Below are positions 23,177 to 34,850 of a stretch of 64,000 nt of DNA, piece after piece (the first letter of the stretch is position 1; each line of letters opens with the position of its first letter). The stretch covers positions 70,430,649 to 70,494,648 of the forward strand of contig OZ010674.1 in the NCBI GenBank assembly GCA_963932185.1. The letters run 5' to 3'. The translations under genes were made by a program, and so were the position numbers. The notes below the pieces were generated by a model. That model had not been told where the DNA came from and did no database searches. It worked only from the letters and a program-made list of their open reading frames with translations. Source of the stretch: Troglohyphantes excavatus. Taxonomy: Eukaryota; Arthropoda; Arachnida; Araneae; Linyphiidae.

Positions 23177-23880
23177 TTACAATGTATTATTTGTTATTAC
23201 ATAAGTAATTTTAATGTACGGATTCTTAAAAATGTATGAGGATTCCTCAGACATTTTTATGCAAAAAGAATCAACATGCCATAGAATATTATTTTCAAAG
23301 GAAAACCAATTTGTACCGTTTTTATTTCTCCAAGCACGCGCAAAACACAATACAATGAGTAAACAACAATCAAAATCTTTACAATTTACGTAAAGAATGC
23401 CTTTAAATATTCGTCTATTTCGAGTCCCTTTTATGCTTCCTAACCTTACGTACCAAATGGCAATAACACAAATGGACATTCTCCTTCCACAAATAATACT
23501 TTCAGAACCCCACGACAAAGCCAACAATCCCACAGAAGCCCACTCGAATAAATTCGTTTTTAAGGAATATAATTTTCTTCCGCAACATAACAATCGGGGA
23601 GGAATATCCGCTGGGGTTGAATATAACGAAAACTGGGTATTCCGGGGTAGATGGCGTGACTTTCGACCCTCCTTTCGTTGTGACATTCCCCATTGCGCGA
23701 CGCCGCATGACAGGGCAGAAATGCGTGCGAAGGGCGATTTTGACGCACACAAAATGCCCTTCACTCTTTTCTGGAGAACGCGCGTGTCACCATTACTCCA
23801 ACATGGAATCACGCTGTGGAGTCGTCAATGGGGCTGGATTTGGCGAAAATCGCTATTTCGGAGAGTTAATATGAGATAGT
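23177..23880. other. GC-richer patch with long open frames on both strands
   Basis: A 211-codon frame on the minus strand (23177-23812) overlaps a 160-codon frame on the plus strand (23397-23879), plus two shorter ones. Composition is clearly richer in G+C than the flanks between about 23400 and 23870. No protein family is recognised in any frame, and no splice sites stand out. It could be a decayed exon, a conserved non-coding element or chance due to fewer AT-rich stops. Confidence 0.2.
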
Positions 23881-23897
23881 TTTCAAAAGGTGTTTTG

Positions 23898-24156
23898 CCC
23901 AGAACATCTAACATATTATACTGGCGTGTATACGGGACTGGTGCACGATAAATCTGATCGGGGTCCAATGTCATGACGCCTATTGAGGTTGCGTTGGGTG
24001 CCAGCTCAGGTGATGCCTTCGTCATCTGACCATGGTTCAAAAATACGAGGTATCGTTCCCGGGTCTTTCCTTCGAGATAGGCCCCGAACCGTCGCCAATT
24101 GCCCACTGTGCAGCTATAGTGCGACGTTAATTAAACAAACCAAACCAAACCAAACC
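23898..24156 (+). repeat. 5'-truncated SINE
   Basis: Starts in the body (CCAGAACATCTAACATATTA) and continues through GACTGGTGCACGATAAATCT, TCATGACGCCTATTGAGGTT, ACCATGGTTCAAAAATACGA to GCGACGTTAATTAAACAAAC and a CCAAA tail. It has the 'ATTGAGGTTGCGTTGG' variant rather than ATTGAAGGCGTTGG. Confidence 0.82.
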
Positions 24157-24214
24157 TTCGAGCATGAATGGTCTGTAGTAGAGAGAATATGACGCTTTAA
24201 TCGTGTAGCCCACA

Positions 24215-24691
24215 CACTGAACTCTAACTGTAACTGCTGGAAGGCTCAAACTTTGTTTCCTCTACGGGCGTGTTGAAACCAATTGAAAGCTGCCATACGG
24301 TGCCCCAACATTTTTTAAAAAATGATTTAGTGGTGTTTTTTATTACCAAAGCATTGTAGAAGTATTAAATATATATAAATATTATATTTTCTTCTTGTAG
24401 AATTAATTTTTATATTGCCAAACAGATAGTTTTTGCTCTTGCTTTTTAACTACTTCTACTTTGACTTGCAAATGACTTCCTATTTTAATAGCAGATTACA
24501 TTTAAAATGGGTTTAAAAATAAAATAAAAAAAACTTACTCAAAGATAATATATGTCGGCGTATTTTAACATGAAAAATATACGAAATATTGCTGTATCAA
24601 GAAAAGTGTGTCCCATCATGGCGGCCTCCATATCGGCTTCAAGTCAACAAAATGTCTTGCCCTATCCAGAAGTTACAGTTAGAGATCAGTG
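24215..24691 (+). mobile_element. hAT-like MITE, copy 1
   Basis: 477 bases with ends CACTGAACTCTAACTGTAAC and (inverted) CACTGATCTCTAACTGTAAC, flanked by a perfect 8-bp duplication AGCCCACA at 24207-24214 and 24692-24699. Internal family landmarks are GGGCGTGTTGAAACCAATTG, TGTAGAATTAATTTTTATAT, CAAATGACTTCCTATTTTA and GTCGGCGTATTTTAACATGA. Eight-base duplications point to hAT; P and Merlin elements also make 8-bp duplications. No transposase is encoded. Confidence 0.88.
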
Positions 24692-24777
24692 AGCCCACAT
24701 CTCAGAGCGAAAGGCCCATATCACGTGCCATCTCTTCAAAATTATGAAAAAAAAAATACTCCCGATGGACTGATTTT

Positions 24778-25203
24778 TTGGTTGGTTTGGTTAATTAACG
24801 TCGCACTAGACGTGCACAGTGGGCTATTGGCGACGGTTCGGGGTCAATCTCGAAGGAAAGTCCCGGGAACACATACACATTCACACACACATTCATACAT
24901 GCACCTCGTTATTTTAGAACCATGGTCAGATGACGAAACACCTGAACTGGCACTCAACGCCTTCAATAGGCGTCGGGACTTTGGACCCCGATCAGATGTA
25001 TCGTGCACCAGTCCCGTATACACGCCGTTAATTTTTGCGGATGTTCTGGACAACTGGTCTAGTATTTTGTAGCGAAGCTGGCAACCCTCCGATCGCAAGA
25101 TCACTACTTTTTTACTTTTCTTTGTCAAGTCCATCGCACGGGTTCGAACCACCAATCCTCGAATTAGTAGCTGAACGTCTTAACCGCTTGGCCACAGAGG
25201 CCG
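24778..25203 (-). repeat. Full-length SINE, Leu/Ser-like head
   Basis: The minus strand starts GCGGCCTCTGTGGCCAAGCG, with B box GGTTCGAACCC, second-subfamily body (complement of GCCGTTAATTTTTGCGGATG) and 3' end complementing AATTAACGTCGCACTAGACG. No convincing target duplication. Confidence 0.85.
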
Positions 25204-25344
25204 CGATTGGCTGATGAATTGGGAAATGTGTAACATTGAAAATTTATGATTGGAGTGACGTAATTAACCACGAGGCCATACGTGTTGACTTCACTTTGAT
25301 GTTAGCGAGGGTGACGTCATGACTCCTCTACCACAAAGGATCCG

Positions 25345-25430
25345 CGCTCAAAGAGTCTGTCGCACAGGTTCGAAACGGGAACACTCGGATTCCCAGCTGA
25401 CGCCTTACTCCACGCGGCCACGGGGGCCTC
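25345..25430 (-). repeat. Isolated tRNA-like SINE head
   Basis: The minus strand reads GAGGCCCCCGTGGCCGCGTG, GGCGTCAGCTGGGAATCCGA, then TTTCGAACCTGTGCGACAG. Only the head of the Leu/Ser-like subfamily is present; the body is missing. It is joined in inverse orientation to a SINE tail. Confidence 0.6.
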
Positions 25431-25580
25431 GCATTATTCTCGGACCTTTATTTCGAGATAGGCCCCGAACCGTCGCCAATAGCCCCATGTGCAATGTTAT
25501 TTTAACCAAACTAAACTAAAACCTTTGAGATAGACTTAAGCTCACAGTGCAGCTATAGTGCGACGTTAATTTAACCAACC
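25430..25580 (+). repeat. Two SINE 3'-end pieces in tandem
   Basis: 25430-25522 runs from TTATTTCGAGATAGGCCCCG to AACCAAACTAAAC. 25523-25580 repeats TTTGAGATAGAC, CACAGTGCAGCTATAGTGCG, ACGTTAATTTAACC. Both lack head and body. Confidence 0.6.
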
Positions 25581-25611
25581 GATATTAAATATGTTTATGG
25601 TCCAAATGTTC

Positions 25612-25860
25612 TTACATCACTGTACAACTGTTAATTGAAAAGGAAGGAAATACCACTTCTATCTGGGATTTGGCGATATTTTCATTGAGCTCCGCGTTTT
25701 CTTCACGCAGCAACCCTGGTCCCTTCACCTGTCGTGTCACACGATTGGGCAGATTACGCAATGAGCCGGGTTTCAGGAGGGCTTTTGTCCTCGCGTCGAA
25801 ACTGATAGGCCCAGCACAAAAGAACAGAAGCACGGAAGCGATTATTTAACGCTGATTTCG
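25612..25860 (-). other. Moderately GC-rich ORF of unknown meaning
   Basis: On the minus strand a frame without an ATG reads a hydrophobic stretch (IIASVLLFFCAGPISFDA) and then a basic stretch (RNLPNRVTRQVKG). A stop lies directly upstream, so it would need a spliced upstream exon, for which no clear acceptor is seen. The hydrophobic start could mimic a signal peptide. Function unknown; probably chance. Confidence 0.12.
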
Positions 25861-26039
25861 TATTTCCGCGTGGCTTCGTTCCTGAGATGATAATTTGTCA
25901 CATCCTTTGTTTCGTTTTGTTTAATAAACTGTGGGAAAGCTCTGGGTGTAACACAAGTAGGTGGTTTTTGTTTGAGTTAAAATTCACAATAGCTACACTA
26001 TGGGCTCCTCGTACAAGCATCTAGGACCCTGTAGACTAA

Positions 26040-26560
26040 TGGATCCGGGTTCGGCTAGCAGTTGGAGGATTGCGAATTCGAACTCGACTGAGTGGACTTG
26101 ACGAGAAGGAAAAATATTGTAATCTTGTGATCAGAGAGTTGCCAGATTAGCTACTAAAATAATAAAGTTGTCTAAAATATCTAGTAATATATACCGGTGT
26201 GTATATGGAACAGGTGCACTTTAAATCTATTCGGGGTCCATTGTCCTGACGCCTATTGATTTTGCGACAAGTGCCAGCTCAGAGTTTGTTGTCCTCGTCA
26301 TCTGACCATGATTCAAAAACACGAGCCATTGTTCCCGGGTCTTTCCTTCGAGATAGCCCCCTAACCGTCGCCCATAGCCCACTGTGAAGCTCTAGTGCGA
26401 CGTCAATTAACCAAACAAAACTTTCCTCGAGAGAGGCCACGAAACGTCGCCAATAACCCAATATGCAGCTCTAGCGATGTTAATTAAACAAATTAAACAG
26501 ATCCGTCGATAATAACCCACTGTGCTGCTCTAGTACGAAGTTATTTCAATCAATCAACAT
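26040..26560 (+). repeat. Old SINE followed by two extra 3'-end pieces
   Basis: 26040-26422 is a diverged but near-complete copy (AGCAGTTGGAGGATTGCGA, GTGATCAGAGAGTTGCCAG, TTGCGACAAGTGCCAGCTC, GCTCTAGTGCGACGTCAATT). 26423-26500 (TTTCCTCGAGAGAGGCC, AATATGCAGCTCTAGCGATG) and 26501-26560 (ACTGTGCTGCTCTAGTACGA) repeat only the tail region. Confidence 0.65.
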
Positions 26561-27636
26561 ACAAACATCTAAGGGGCTCTTGGTTGCCCAGCGGTATCCT
26601 AGAAACAGAAATACATTAACATCTTAATTTTACCCAAGAAAGCCATTATGAGTGGCAATATAACGATGGGTTAAAAAGAAAAATGTGTTAAAACACAGAT
26701 TTGGCGACTACATCCAAGATCAGGTATTCCAATTTCTTTTTGCTTAAATACGTTTAAGCGAATACGTTACGCGAATACGTTTAAATACGTTTAGAAGCGA
26801 ATCGCTTGGATTTAGTCGCCAAGCAGTTTCTGATTCGGATGCTAAACCTGTAGTTTAAATATAGTTGGTTTTCGTTCTAAGTTGACGAAAAAAATAAATA
26901 AAACAATTGAGATTAAAAAAGAAAAGCAATGGAAGTCGTTTTTACTAGTTTAGAACTTTTGTAAGAATTTGGCAAACCATCTGCACAATAACTTAGTAGA
27001 ATTAAAGTTTTTATCATTAATCTTTGATTGAAACTGAAATTGAATTTATAAGTTAATATCATGGTAAACAAGAAAAATTAAATAATAGATTTTTTAAATG
27101 ATATTTTTTTTAGTAATTACTCACTTTTAAATATGCGTATTCATATGTAAATATGTCCCAAACTGCTTGCCACATTTTCAAAAGTGTTTAAACACGAAAA
27201 CTTTACTCAAGATATAATAATCTTTGTTTCTCTATCTTTAGCGTGGGTACACATTTTATATTATCTTTCACTACTTCATGAATATTAAGTATGCAAACGC
27301 TTCTGGTTAAATAATATTACATTTTAAACAAATTCTGCTACCTTGGCATGTCATTTATTCCAGCTTGAAACGCTTTTCTCAACACTGGTTATTTAACATT
27401 TTGAAGAACATGAAAGCCAAAGCTTGTTTGAATTTGAATGGGCAAAATAAGGTATTATTAGATCCCCCTAAAGGCTTGTTATAAATTTTAAGAGAAATTA
27501 TTTAAAAAAAATAATCTTCTAGTTATTAAGTTACTTACTATTGATTTGCTTTTTGGAATTTGTCTTGTGTATGAAAAACATTATTTGGTATGGCAGAAGT
27601 ACTAAACTTTCAACCTTCCAATGACAGTTTTACAAC
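26561..27636. other. No gene recognised
   Basis: AT-rich. A possible truncated SINE head GGTTGCCCAGCGGTATCC lies near 26580. At 26740-26810 the words AAATACGTTTA and GCGAATACGTT recur several times in a short imperfect repeat. Confidence 0.35.
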
Positions 27637-27645
27637 CTTCCATTT

Positions 27646-28071
27646 GAGGCCTCCGTGGCCGAGCGGTTAAAGGCGTCAGCTGGGAATCCGAGGATTCCTG
27701 GTTCGATCCTAGGCAACGGACTTGACAAAGAAAAGTAAAAAAACAGTGATCTTTTGATCGGAGCGCTGTCTGCTTCGCTATAAAATACTAGAAAAGTCGT
27801 CCAGAACATCCGCAAAAATTATCGGCGTGTATACGGGACTGGTGCGCGATAAATATGATCGGGGTTCAAAGTCCCGACGTCTATTGAAGGCGTTGGGTGC
27901 CAGTTCAAGTGTTTTTTCGTCATCTGACCATGGTTCTAAAATAACGAGGTGTGTGTGAATGTGTATGTGTTCCCGGGTCTTTCCTTCGAGATAGACCCCG
28001 AACCGTCGCCAATAGTCCACTGTGCAGCTCTAGTGCGACGTTTTTTAATCAAATCAAACCAAAAAAACAAG
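27646..28071 (+). repeat. Full-length SINE, Leu/Ser-like head
   Basis: Head GAGGCCTCCGTGGCCGAGCG, with GGTTAAAGGCGTCAGCTGGG and B-box-like GGTTCGATCCTAGG. The body has CATCCGCAAAAATTATCGGC. It ends GTGCGACGTTTTTTAATC with a CAAA tail. Flanking duplication CTTCCATTT at 27637-27645 and 28072-28080. Confidence 0.9.
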
Positions 28072-28303
28072 CTTCCATTTTGACTGTGAGAATATTTTTT
28101 TATAACATTTACAATTGAACGGCTTGGCCACCAAGTGGTATACTAGTTTAAAAGCATAGTTTCGAGATAAGAGCATTTAAAGTTTGCAACTCGCCTTGGC
28201 TATAACCGTTATGGTTGGTTCAGCCAACCAGACCACCGGTGCCCAGCCAAACAAGGGACCACTACCAAACCAACCTGGTGACGTGCACCATCCAAAAGAT
28301 CTG

Positions 28304-28749
28304 GTTTCGTTTGGTTTTGTTAATTAACGTCGCACTAGAGCTGCACATTGGGCAATTGGCGACGGTTCGGGGTAAATCTCGAAGGAAAGGCCCGGGAACC
28401 CATACACATTCACATACACATTCATACACACATTCATACATGCACCTCGTTATTTTAGAACCATGGTCAGATGACGAGGAAACACCTGAACTGGCACCCA
28501 ACGCCTTCAATAGACGTCGGGACTTTGGATCCCGATCAGATGTATCGTGCACCAGTCCCGTATACACGCCAGTATAATTTGTTGGATATTCTGGACGACT
28601 TTCTAGTATTTTTGTAGCGAAGCTGGCAACCCTCCGATCGCAAGATCACTACTTTTTGACTTTTCTATGTCAAGTCCATTGCACGGATTCGAACCACCAA
28701 TCCTCTGATTAGTAGCTGAACGCCTTATAAACTGAACAACTGGGGATCC
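28304..28749 (-). repeat. Full-length SINE, GCCCCAGTTG-type head
   Basis: The minus strand begins GGATCCCCAGTTGTTCAGTT, with B box GGTTCGAATCC, body ATCCAACAAATTATACTGGC, and ends with the complement of TTAATTAACGTCGCACTAGA. Imperfect 12-bp duplication CCAAAAGATCTG (28292-28303) and CCAAAATATCTG (28750-28761). Confidence 0.9.
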
Positions 28750-28819
28750 CCAAAATATCTGAACTAGAAAAAAAGTGAACTGTTACCAGCCAAGCCAGAT
28801 GAAAAGTCTGGTTAACCAT

Positions 28820-29290
28820 CACTGAACTCTAACTGTAACATGTGGAATACTCAAAACTTCTTTCCTCTATGGGCGCTTTAAAGCTAATGTAGAAGCAGTC
28901 ATACTGTACCCCCAAAATTCTTTGAAGTGATTTGGTGGTGTTTGTTAATATCATAGCATTGTAGAAATATTAAAATTATATAAATATTATATTTTCTTCT
29001 TATAGAATTAATTTTTATATTGCCAAACAAATATTTTCATGCTCTTGCTTGTTAACTATTTTGAATTTGACTGGAAAATGACTTTCTATTTAAATTGCAG
29101 ATTGCATTTAAAATGGGTTTCCAAAGGAAATAGAAAATAATTCAACCTACAAAAATACATGTCGGCTTATTTTAACATGAAAAATATACAGACTATTACA
29201 GTAGCGTTGAAAGTGGGGCACATCATAGCTGCTTCCACGTTGTCTTCAAAATGTCTTGCCCAATCCAGAAGTTACAGTTGGAGATCAGTG
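28820..29290 (+). mobile_element. hAT-like MITE, copy 2
   Basis: 471 bases, ends CACTGAACTCTAACTGTAAC and GTTACAGTTGGAGATCAGTG, with a perfect 8-bp duplication TTAACCAT at 28812-28819 and 29291-29298. Internal landmarks are the same as at 24215-24691. Confidence 0.9.
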
Positions 29291-29298
29291 TTAACCAT

Positions 29299-30022
29299 AG
29301 CACAAGGAGAACAAAAGGCATGGTCAGGTAGCTTGCTTATTAGAACAAATAGTTCTAATAATTTTGTACTTGTTTTATAGTAAATTTTGACAATACGTAC
29401 CGTAAACTCGGTTGAATAGAAATTTTTTTACAAAAAGAGTTGTTGTGGTTTATGGCATTACCCTGTTTAATGCAAAAAAATATTTTTTAAAAATACCATT
29501 TAAATCAATTCAGAATTTTACTGAAAATCCTGCATTCGAATTCGCAATTGATATATAAAAAAATGGAACTTTAGGAATCATTTAAGTTTTTTTTTGGTAG
29601 TGGAAATTGAATATTTTGAATTGCAAATATAAAATATGCATTTTGAATGGTGCTGAATAAGAACCAAATGGATTTATTTACTCCAACCAAGCTTTAATAT
29701 TGAAAAAAAAGTACATTTCTGACATTAAAGTAAAATATTCTACCTCCGCTTTCTATATTACTCTACTGAGAAAGATATAAAAATAATAATAGTAAAGAAG
29801 TCTACATTAAGAAATCGGTAGATAATCAGAATTTTCAGTTATTTTACAGATAATACGACATACATGAAGACAGTCAGACATAAAATGGCATAAGTTTAGT
29901 AAAAAAGACAACTTGAATATAAAGCGTACTGTGCTCGTTTGTTTGCTCAAGATATCCACTGTTACAATACGAAACCCGCCACAGGGAGGAGTTTCCACTG
30001 TCGGTAGGTATAACTGAGAGAA
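29299..30022. other. No gene recognised
   Basis: AT-rich with poly(A) and poly(T) runs; the minus ORF at 29807-29998 has no recognised domain. Confidence 0.35.
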
Positions 30023-30035
30023 GGTATGGCGAATA

Positions 30036-30485
30036 TTTTTTGTTTTTGTTTTTTGTTAATTAACGTCGCAATAGAGCTGCACAGTAGGCTATTGGCGACA
30101 GTTCGGGGTCAATCTCGAAGGAAACACCCGAGAACACATACACATTCACACACACATTCATACACACATTCATGCATGCACCTCGTTATTTTAGAACCAT
30201 GGTCAGATGACGTGGAAACACCTGAACTGGCACCCAACGCCTTCAATAGACGTCAAGACTTTGGACCCCGGTCAGATGTATCGTGCACCAGTCCGGTACA
30301 TACACGCCAGTATAATTTGTTGGATATTCTGGACGACTTTCTAGTATTTTTGTAGCGCAGCTAGCAACCCTCCGATCGCAAGATCACTACTTTTCTATGT
30401 CAAGTCCATTTCCCGGATTCGAACCACCAATCACCAATCCTCTGATTAGTAGCTGAACGCCTTACCAACTGAGCTACTGGGGCTC
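30036..30485 (-). repeat. Full-length SINE, GCCCCAGTTG-type head
   Basis: The minus strand starts GAGCCCCAGTAGCTCAGTTG; body and tail as in the reference copy. A short internal duplication ACCAATC/ACCAATC follows the B box. Flanked by a perfect 13-bp duplication GGTATGGCGAATA at 30023-30035 and 30486-30498, the clearest insertion in the window and probably one of the youngest. Confidence 0.93.
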
Positions 30486-30498
30486 GGTATGGCGAATA

Positions 30499-31361
30499 AA
30501 CAAGCATTGAACGCGTTCTATAATAAGAATTCATGTGCACAAGGTGCTTGTTCGCACTAAATTAATGCTGATTTACCAGCTTTGTAATTGACTATTTTCA
30601 CGTATGTTATATAATTTTAGAGATAGGTACTTTAACTCTGCACATTGACGTTAGAGGGTACTATAAGCGGTCTCATTGCATTTTTACATTACTATACATA
30701 AACACCATTTTTATGGCTATAGTTGTAGGTGGTCAAAAGTTAAGGGTAGGAAAAGGACTTTAGTGGTGTATAGAGATTCTAAAGAGAATAAAATTTTCCG
30801 TTTGAATATCTACGTACAATTTTTTAATCGTATCATTGCATCATAACATTTCCCAAAACTTAGATCTTAACGAAATTTAGAATTGAAATGACTTTTAAGT
30901 ATTTTATAGGTCGAACAGCATGTATTTATTAAGTATTCAACTAAAAGGCGAACATCCGGTGATTTCATCAGCAGTAAAAGGCTTTTAAATTTAATCATTA
31001 ACAGAGCAATTGAATCAAATAGCGCATCCCAGAACTTGCGAAATTAAATCTGTCCAGTTTACGGCTTCATTTCAAACTGTATGATGATTTATTTTGGTAA
31101 TGGTTGTGAATATTAATGACTAGCTGAAGTTTCTTAATGAAATGTGAATATTTTCTGTGAATTTGAATCACAAATGGTGAATATACTATGATGGAATAAT
31201 ATTAGTTTAAATGAATAACGTTATTAAATTAAGAAATGGTATTGAATTAATTCGAATTTAAATAATTTATATGGATGGCGGCTTGTCCCTTTGAAAGTCT
31301 GTTTCGGTTTTTGCTGTTATTTGTTCGTTTCAAAAGAGAAAAATATTATTTTATTTCATTA
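30499..31361. other. No gene recognised
   Basis: AT-rich sequence without a recognised gene or repeat. Confidence 0.35.
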
Positions 31362-31637
31362 ACCTTTTGCCCTCTAGGAACATGTTTGATATTTTCGTTC
31401 TCAGTTACTACTCTTTTCCCCTATTGATGCCCCTATCTCCCCCCCCCCCCCCCCCCCCCGATGATACCCAAGTGATGTCATACTTTTAAATGGAGTTTAA
31501 TAAAGTTCAAGGCTAACGAAAGAACAGCTTTTTTAATTTTTAACAACATGCATTTCCACCGTTCGATTTGAAGAACAAGGAACAAAAGTCGTGTTTTTTC
31601 CGTGACTGAGTCACTTATACAATGCAAAGTGTTAGTC
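31362..31637 (-). mobile_element. TTAACCC-family element with internal poly(C) run
   Basis: The left end TTAACCTTTTGCCCTCTAGG and right end CTTATACAATGCAAAGTGTT are worn family ends. Family motifs on the minus strand include TTGTTCCTTGTTCTTCAAAT. On the minus strand the words AAAAGTATGACATCACTTGG and GTATCATCG are followed by 20 G residues (31441-31460 on plus). CTTGGGTATCA is the seed word of the 44663-48168 array. Confidence 0.55.
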
Positions 31638-32378
31638 AATTTTTAATTAATTCATTCTCACATTTCTGGAATTTTATTTATTCTTATTTACACTATGGGA
31701 TAATAACTTGACATCGATAAAAAAATATAGAAATACCGATTGTGGGAAAAGCACGTAAGCGAAATTCCTACGCATAAAATGTCCAATGAAATGGCCAGAG
31801 AATGAATGCTACGCAGCAAAATTCTGACGTCATCTTGTTTGGAGAGAAAAGAGAATGTTTTAAGAACTATACCACGAAACACGCACGTAGAAGGTGTCTG
31901 TTCCATAGGCGCACCTTTTCCTAAATAACTAATTAGAATGTAATCTTTTAAGTCACAGTTCATTAAATATTAGAATTAGAATTATATCTGATGAGTCAGT
32001 TATTCTTTTATTAAGCATTTAATTTACTTGATTGAGAGTCATTGAGTGTGCATGTGTGTGTTATGTGTTGCGTAAACGGTAACAGCGTGTTTCTACTTCA
32101 CGAGAAACCGCTTTGGATTTACCATACTGATAATATCATTGTTGTCACATAGATACTCAAAAAATCTCGCATAGGTGACGCTGAGGAAATTCACACACTT
32201 ACACACATTCCTTTGTTCATAGTAATATCTCACTTTACATTACGTGATCGATATGCGGCTTCCCAATTTGTCACCTAGTCGTCACATGCATTGTCGGATT
32301 GATGTGGCACTTACTGAGATCCAATTGGGAATAATTATATAATTTCGAACACTCTGAACATGCTAACTGAATGCTTTA
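31638..32378. other. No gene recognised
   Basis: Mixed sequence. The minus ORF at 31688-31963 has no recognised domain. A short TG-rich stretch lies near 32047. Confidence 0.35.
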
Positions 32379-32989
32379 ACCCTTCGCGGTCGAGGAACCT
32401 ATTTGCTATTTGTGTTCTTTTTGTGGAACGGTTAAATCTCCCTCTCTCATTCTTGTTAACTTCAATAAGGTTTTCTTTAGAGTGTTCTATTTGCGTTTAA
32501 AGTAGATAATAATAAAAATAAGAATGTTATTCATGAAGCTGGAGATTAATCTCATGATATCATACAGATATGTAGTGGTGCAAATACAAGGGATGTGAGG
32601 AATTTTAATCTGAAGAAAAGTTTTAGATCGCCAAAATACTTGGTGCTCCTAGATGACAAGAATAACTTATATTAATATTAGTGAAATAATAAGTTGTAAA
32701 TTCAAGAATATCTTGTTATCGTTCGTTTTGAAGAACAAAGTAAAATAACAAGTCGTTATTTTGGTGATTTAAAGGCAACATACAAATTAAAAATGTTTTT
32801 AAAATACGTTGATTTCCAAGTGATATCGCACTTTTAAATAGAATTAGATAAAGGATTATATAACAAAAGAAAAGGTTATTTTTACATTAAAGTTCTCGTT
32901 CAGTTCTCGTTTAATCCAAAGACCAGGTAACAAAAGAAAATATCGTTATTGTGGTGAGTGAGAATCACCACTTGAGTTCAAAGGGTTAA
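32379..32989 (-). mobile_element. TTAACCC-family element, apparently full length (about 610 bp)
   Basis: Both ends are present in inverse orientation: TTAACCCTTCGCGGTCGAGG at the left and TGAGTTCAAAGGGTTAA at the right. Read on the minus strand, the order is the 5' end with CACCACAATAACGATATTTT, AAACGAGAACTGAACGAG, AAAAGTGCGATATCACTTGG (the equivalent of the array site), CACCAAAATAACGACTTG, CATCTAGGAGCACCAAGTA, GCGATCTAAAAC and the 3' end. It carries no array and no transposase. Confidence 0.6.
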
Positions 32990-34048
32990 GTATTAGGATG
33001 TATTAAAGCAAACTTGAGATTCATTATAGTCTATTGAGACCTTATTCGAAAATTCTGATCAATATTAATAAAAAAGACTAGAATTGTAACCCAGTATTTT
33101 TCATTTAATACCACATTACAAAAGTAATTCATTAAAATAGAAAAAACTGAAGTACTTTACGCATTAGAAATAAATCTCATAATTAAAAGCAAAATAGGAT
33201 TAAAAATTTGTGTATACATAATTAATGAAACGTATACATTTTAAAACGTATACAAACAAAAAAGAGCTTATTTTACTGTTATTAAAATAGAAGATATTTT
33301 TATAAGCGTTTATTATTTACAATTTTACGAGATTTAAAAGAAAACTTCCAAGGGATTACGATGACATTTTATTTCATTAAACACACCTACTCACGTTACT
33401 TTCATTTTTATCTTGTTAAATGTCATGCGAATTTGTATAAATGCTTCTACAAAAGCAACAAATTTGTAAGAAATGCGAATAACGAAATTGTTCTTGCATG
33501 CGATGCTTCACTTAAAAAAACAATAAACATTTTCAGATACTTAAGGAAATATTGTTAAATGTTTATGTTAAAGTCTAGGATTAATTAAATGATTTTGATA
33601 TTTTTTAATAGCTGTGTAAAGGAAATAAGAAATATTTATGAGTTAGAAAAACACTGGAGATTTAGGCAAATGTTTATTTAAAAAAAAATGTTTTAGGAAA
33701 ACCTCTTTACAACGATTCAAGGTATTAAGGTTTAGTCATTTGTTTCTAGTGAACAAATCAACAATTTTTTTCCATATAAGTTAAAAATATATATTTTAAA
33801 CATAATTAATTTGTAATAGTATAGTTAAATGTACTTCATCATTTTGTGGTTTTAGTAATTAATTTAAAATAAATAGAAAGGACGATTAAAAGGATTTACT
33901 TAAAATACTTTTTCAAGAATCTTACGATTCAGACAGAAAATATTTGCATAAAACAACAATTATAAAAAAAATTATATTTGTTGTGTAACTATTTTGAATT
34001 GATGTAATCTATTATGACCCCAAATCCAGTTATATTCTTTATGAAGAT
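32990..34048. other. No gene recognised
   Basis: Very AT-rich. The ORF at 33361-33558 shows no known domain. Confidence 0.35.
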
Positions 34049-34530
34049 TAACCCTTTTCACTCGAGTGCGGTGACTCACAGCCACAAAAATAACGACATG
34101 TTCTTTTGTCTCCTGTTCATTAAATTAAACGAGAACTACGTGAATATAAATATGCTTTTATTTCGTTAACTTTGTCTTTATATAACTCCTTTAAAATGTA
34201 TGACTTAAATTGAATAACAATATATTTTATTAACTCTTTGCACTCGAGAGTTAATAAGATTAATAATAAGTTGATAATGATTCGCCTTTAAGTCGACAAA
34301 ATAACGACGTGTTATTTTTTCTCTGTTCTTCAAACTGATAGAGAACTACATATTTGAGTTTTTAAAGTTATTTTCTCACAAAATTTAATAGTAATTACTT
34401 TTGTCATCTAGGAGCACCAAGTACGTTGGGGATCTAAAACTTTCAAAATATATTCATCGCAACCTCTTTTTTTTCAAACATTTGACAAATATCATAAACC
34501 ACTAAATATAATATATTTGGTATACAAAAG
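34049..34530 (+). mobile_element. TTAACCC-family element, array-free relative of 44488-48545
   Basis: Starts TAACCCTTTTCACTCGAGTG, then CAAAAATAACGACATGTTC, TTAAATTAAACGAGAAC, GTTAACTTTGTCTTTATA, AAAATGTATGACTTAAATTG. The repeated TTAACTCTTTGCACTCGAG starts at 34229, then AAAATAACGACGTGTTA, GTCATCTAGGAGCACCAAGT, GGGGATCTAAAAC, TTTCAAACATTTGACAAATA and GGTATACAAAAG. The same blocks in the same order flank the 30-bp array at 44488-48545. Confidence 0.6.
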
Positions 34531-34850
34531 TTTATATTCAGATTCACGCATACATTTTTTTAATTTTAATAATTATCCACCCTAAACATTAAAATAACAC
34601 CCTAAACAAAAATCTTTAAAAAAAACAGGAACGGAATGTAAATGTTTCCTAAAAATAACTTGAATAGGAAACTTGTTTATGGATTGCATAGGGTTAACAT
34701 AAGAATAGAGCAGTGAATTTTTTCGATGACTTCACTGATAATCGTTGGTGATTTATAGCTGATTTTGGTCAGGGGATTGTTAGGAAAATATGTTCAAATT
34801 AAGTGCACTTATTTCGCCCTTTTTTACTTAATTTGCCCAATTCACGTTTC

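Noticed and set aside
24689..28577. ORFs of 100-127 codons sharing peptides such as GASSGVSSSSDHG or HLVILEPWSDDEETPELAPNAF
   Set aside because: These recur on both strands wherever the SINE occurs and are translations of the SINE body, not a protein family.
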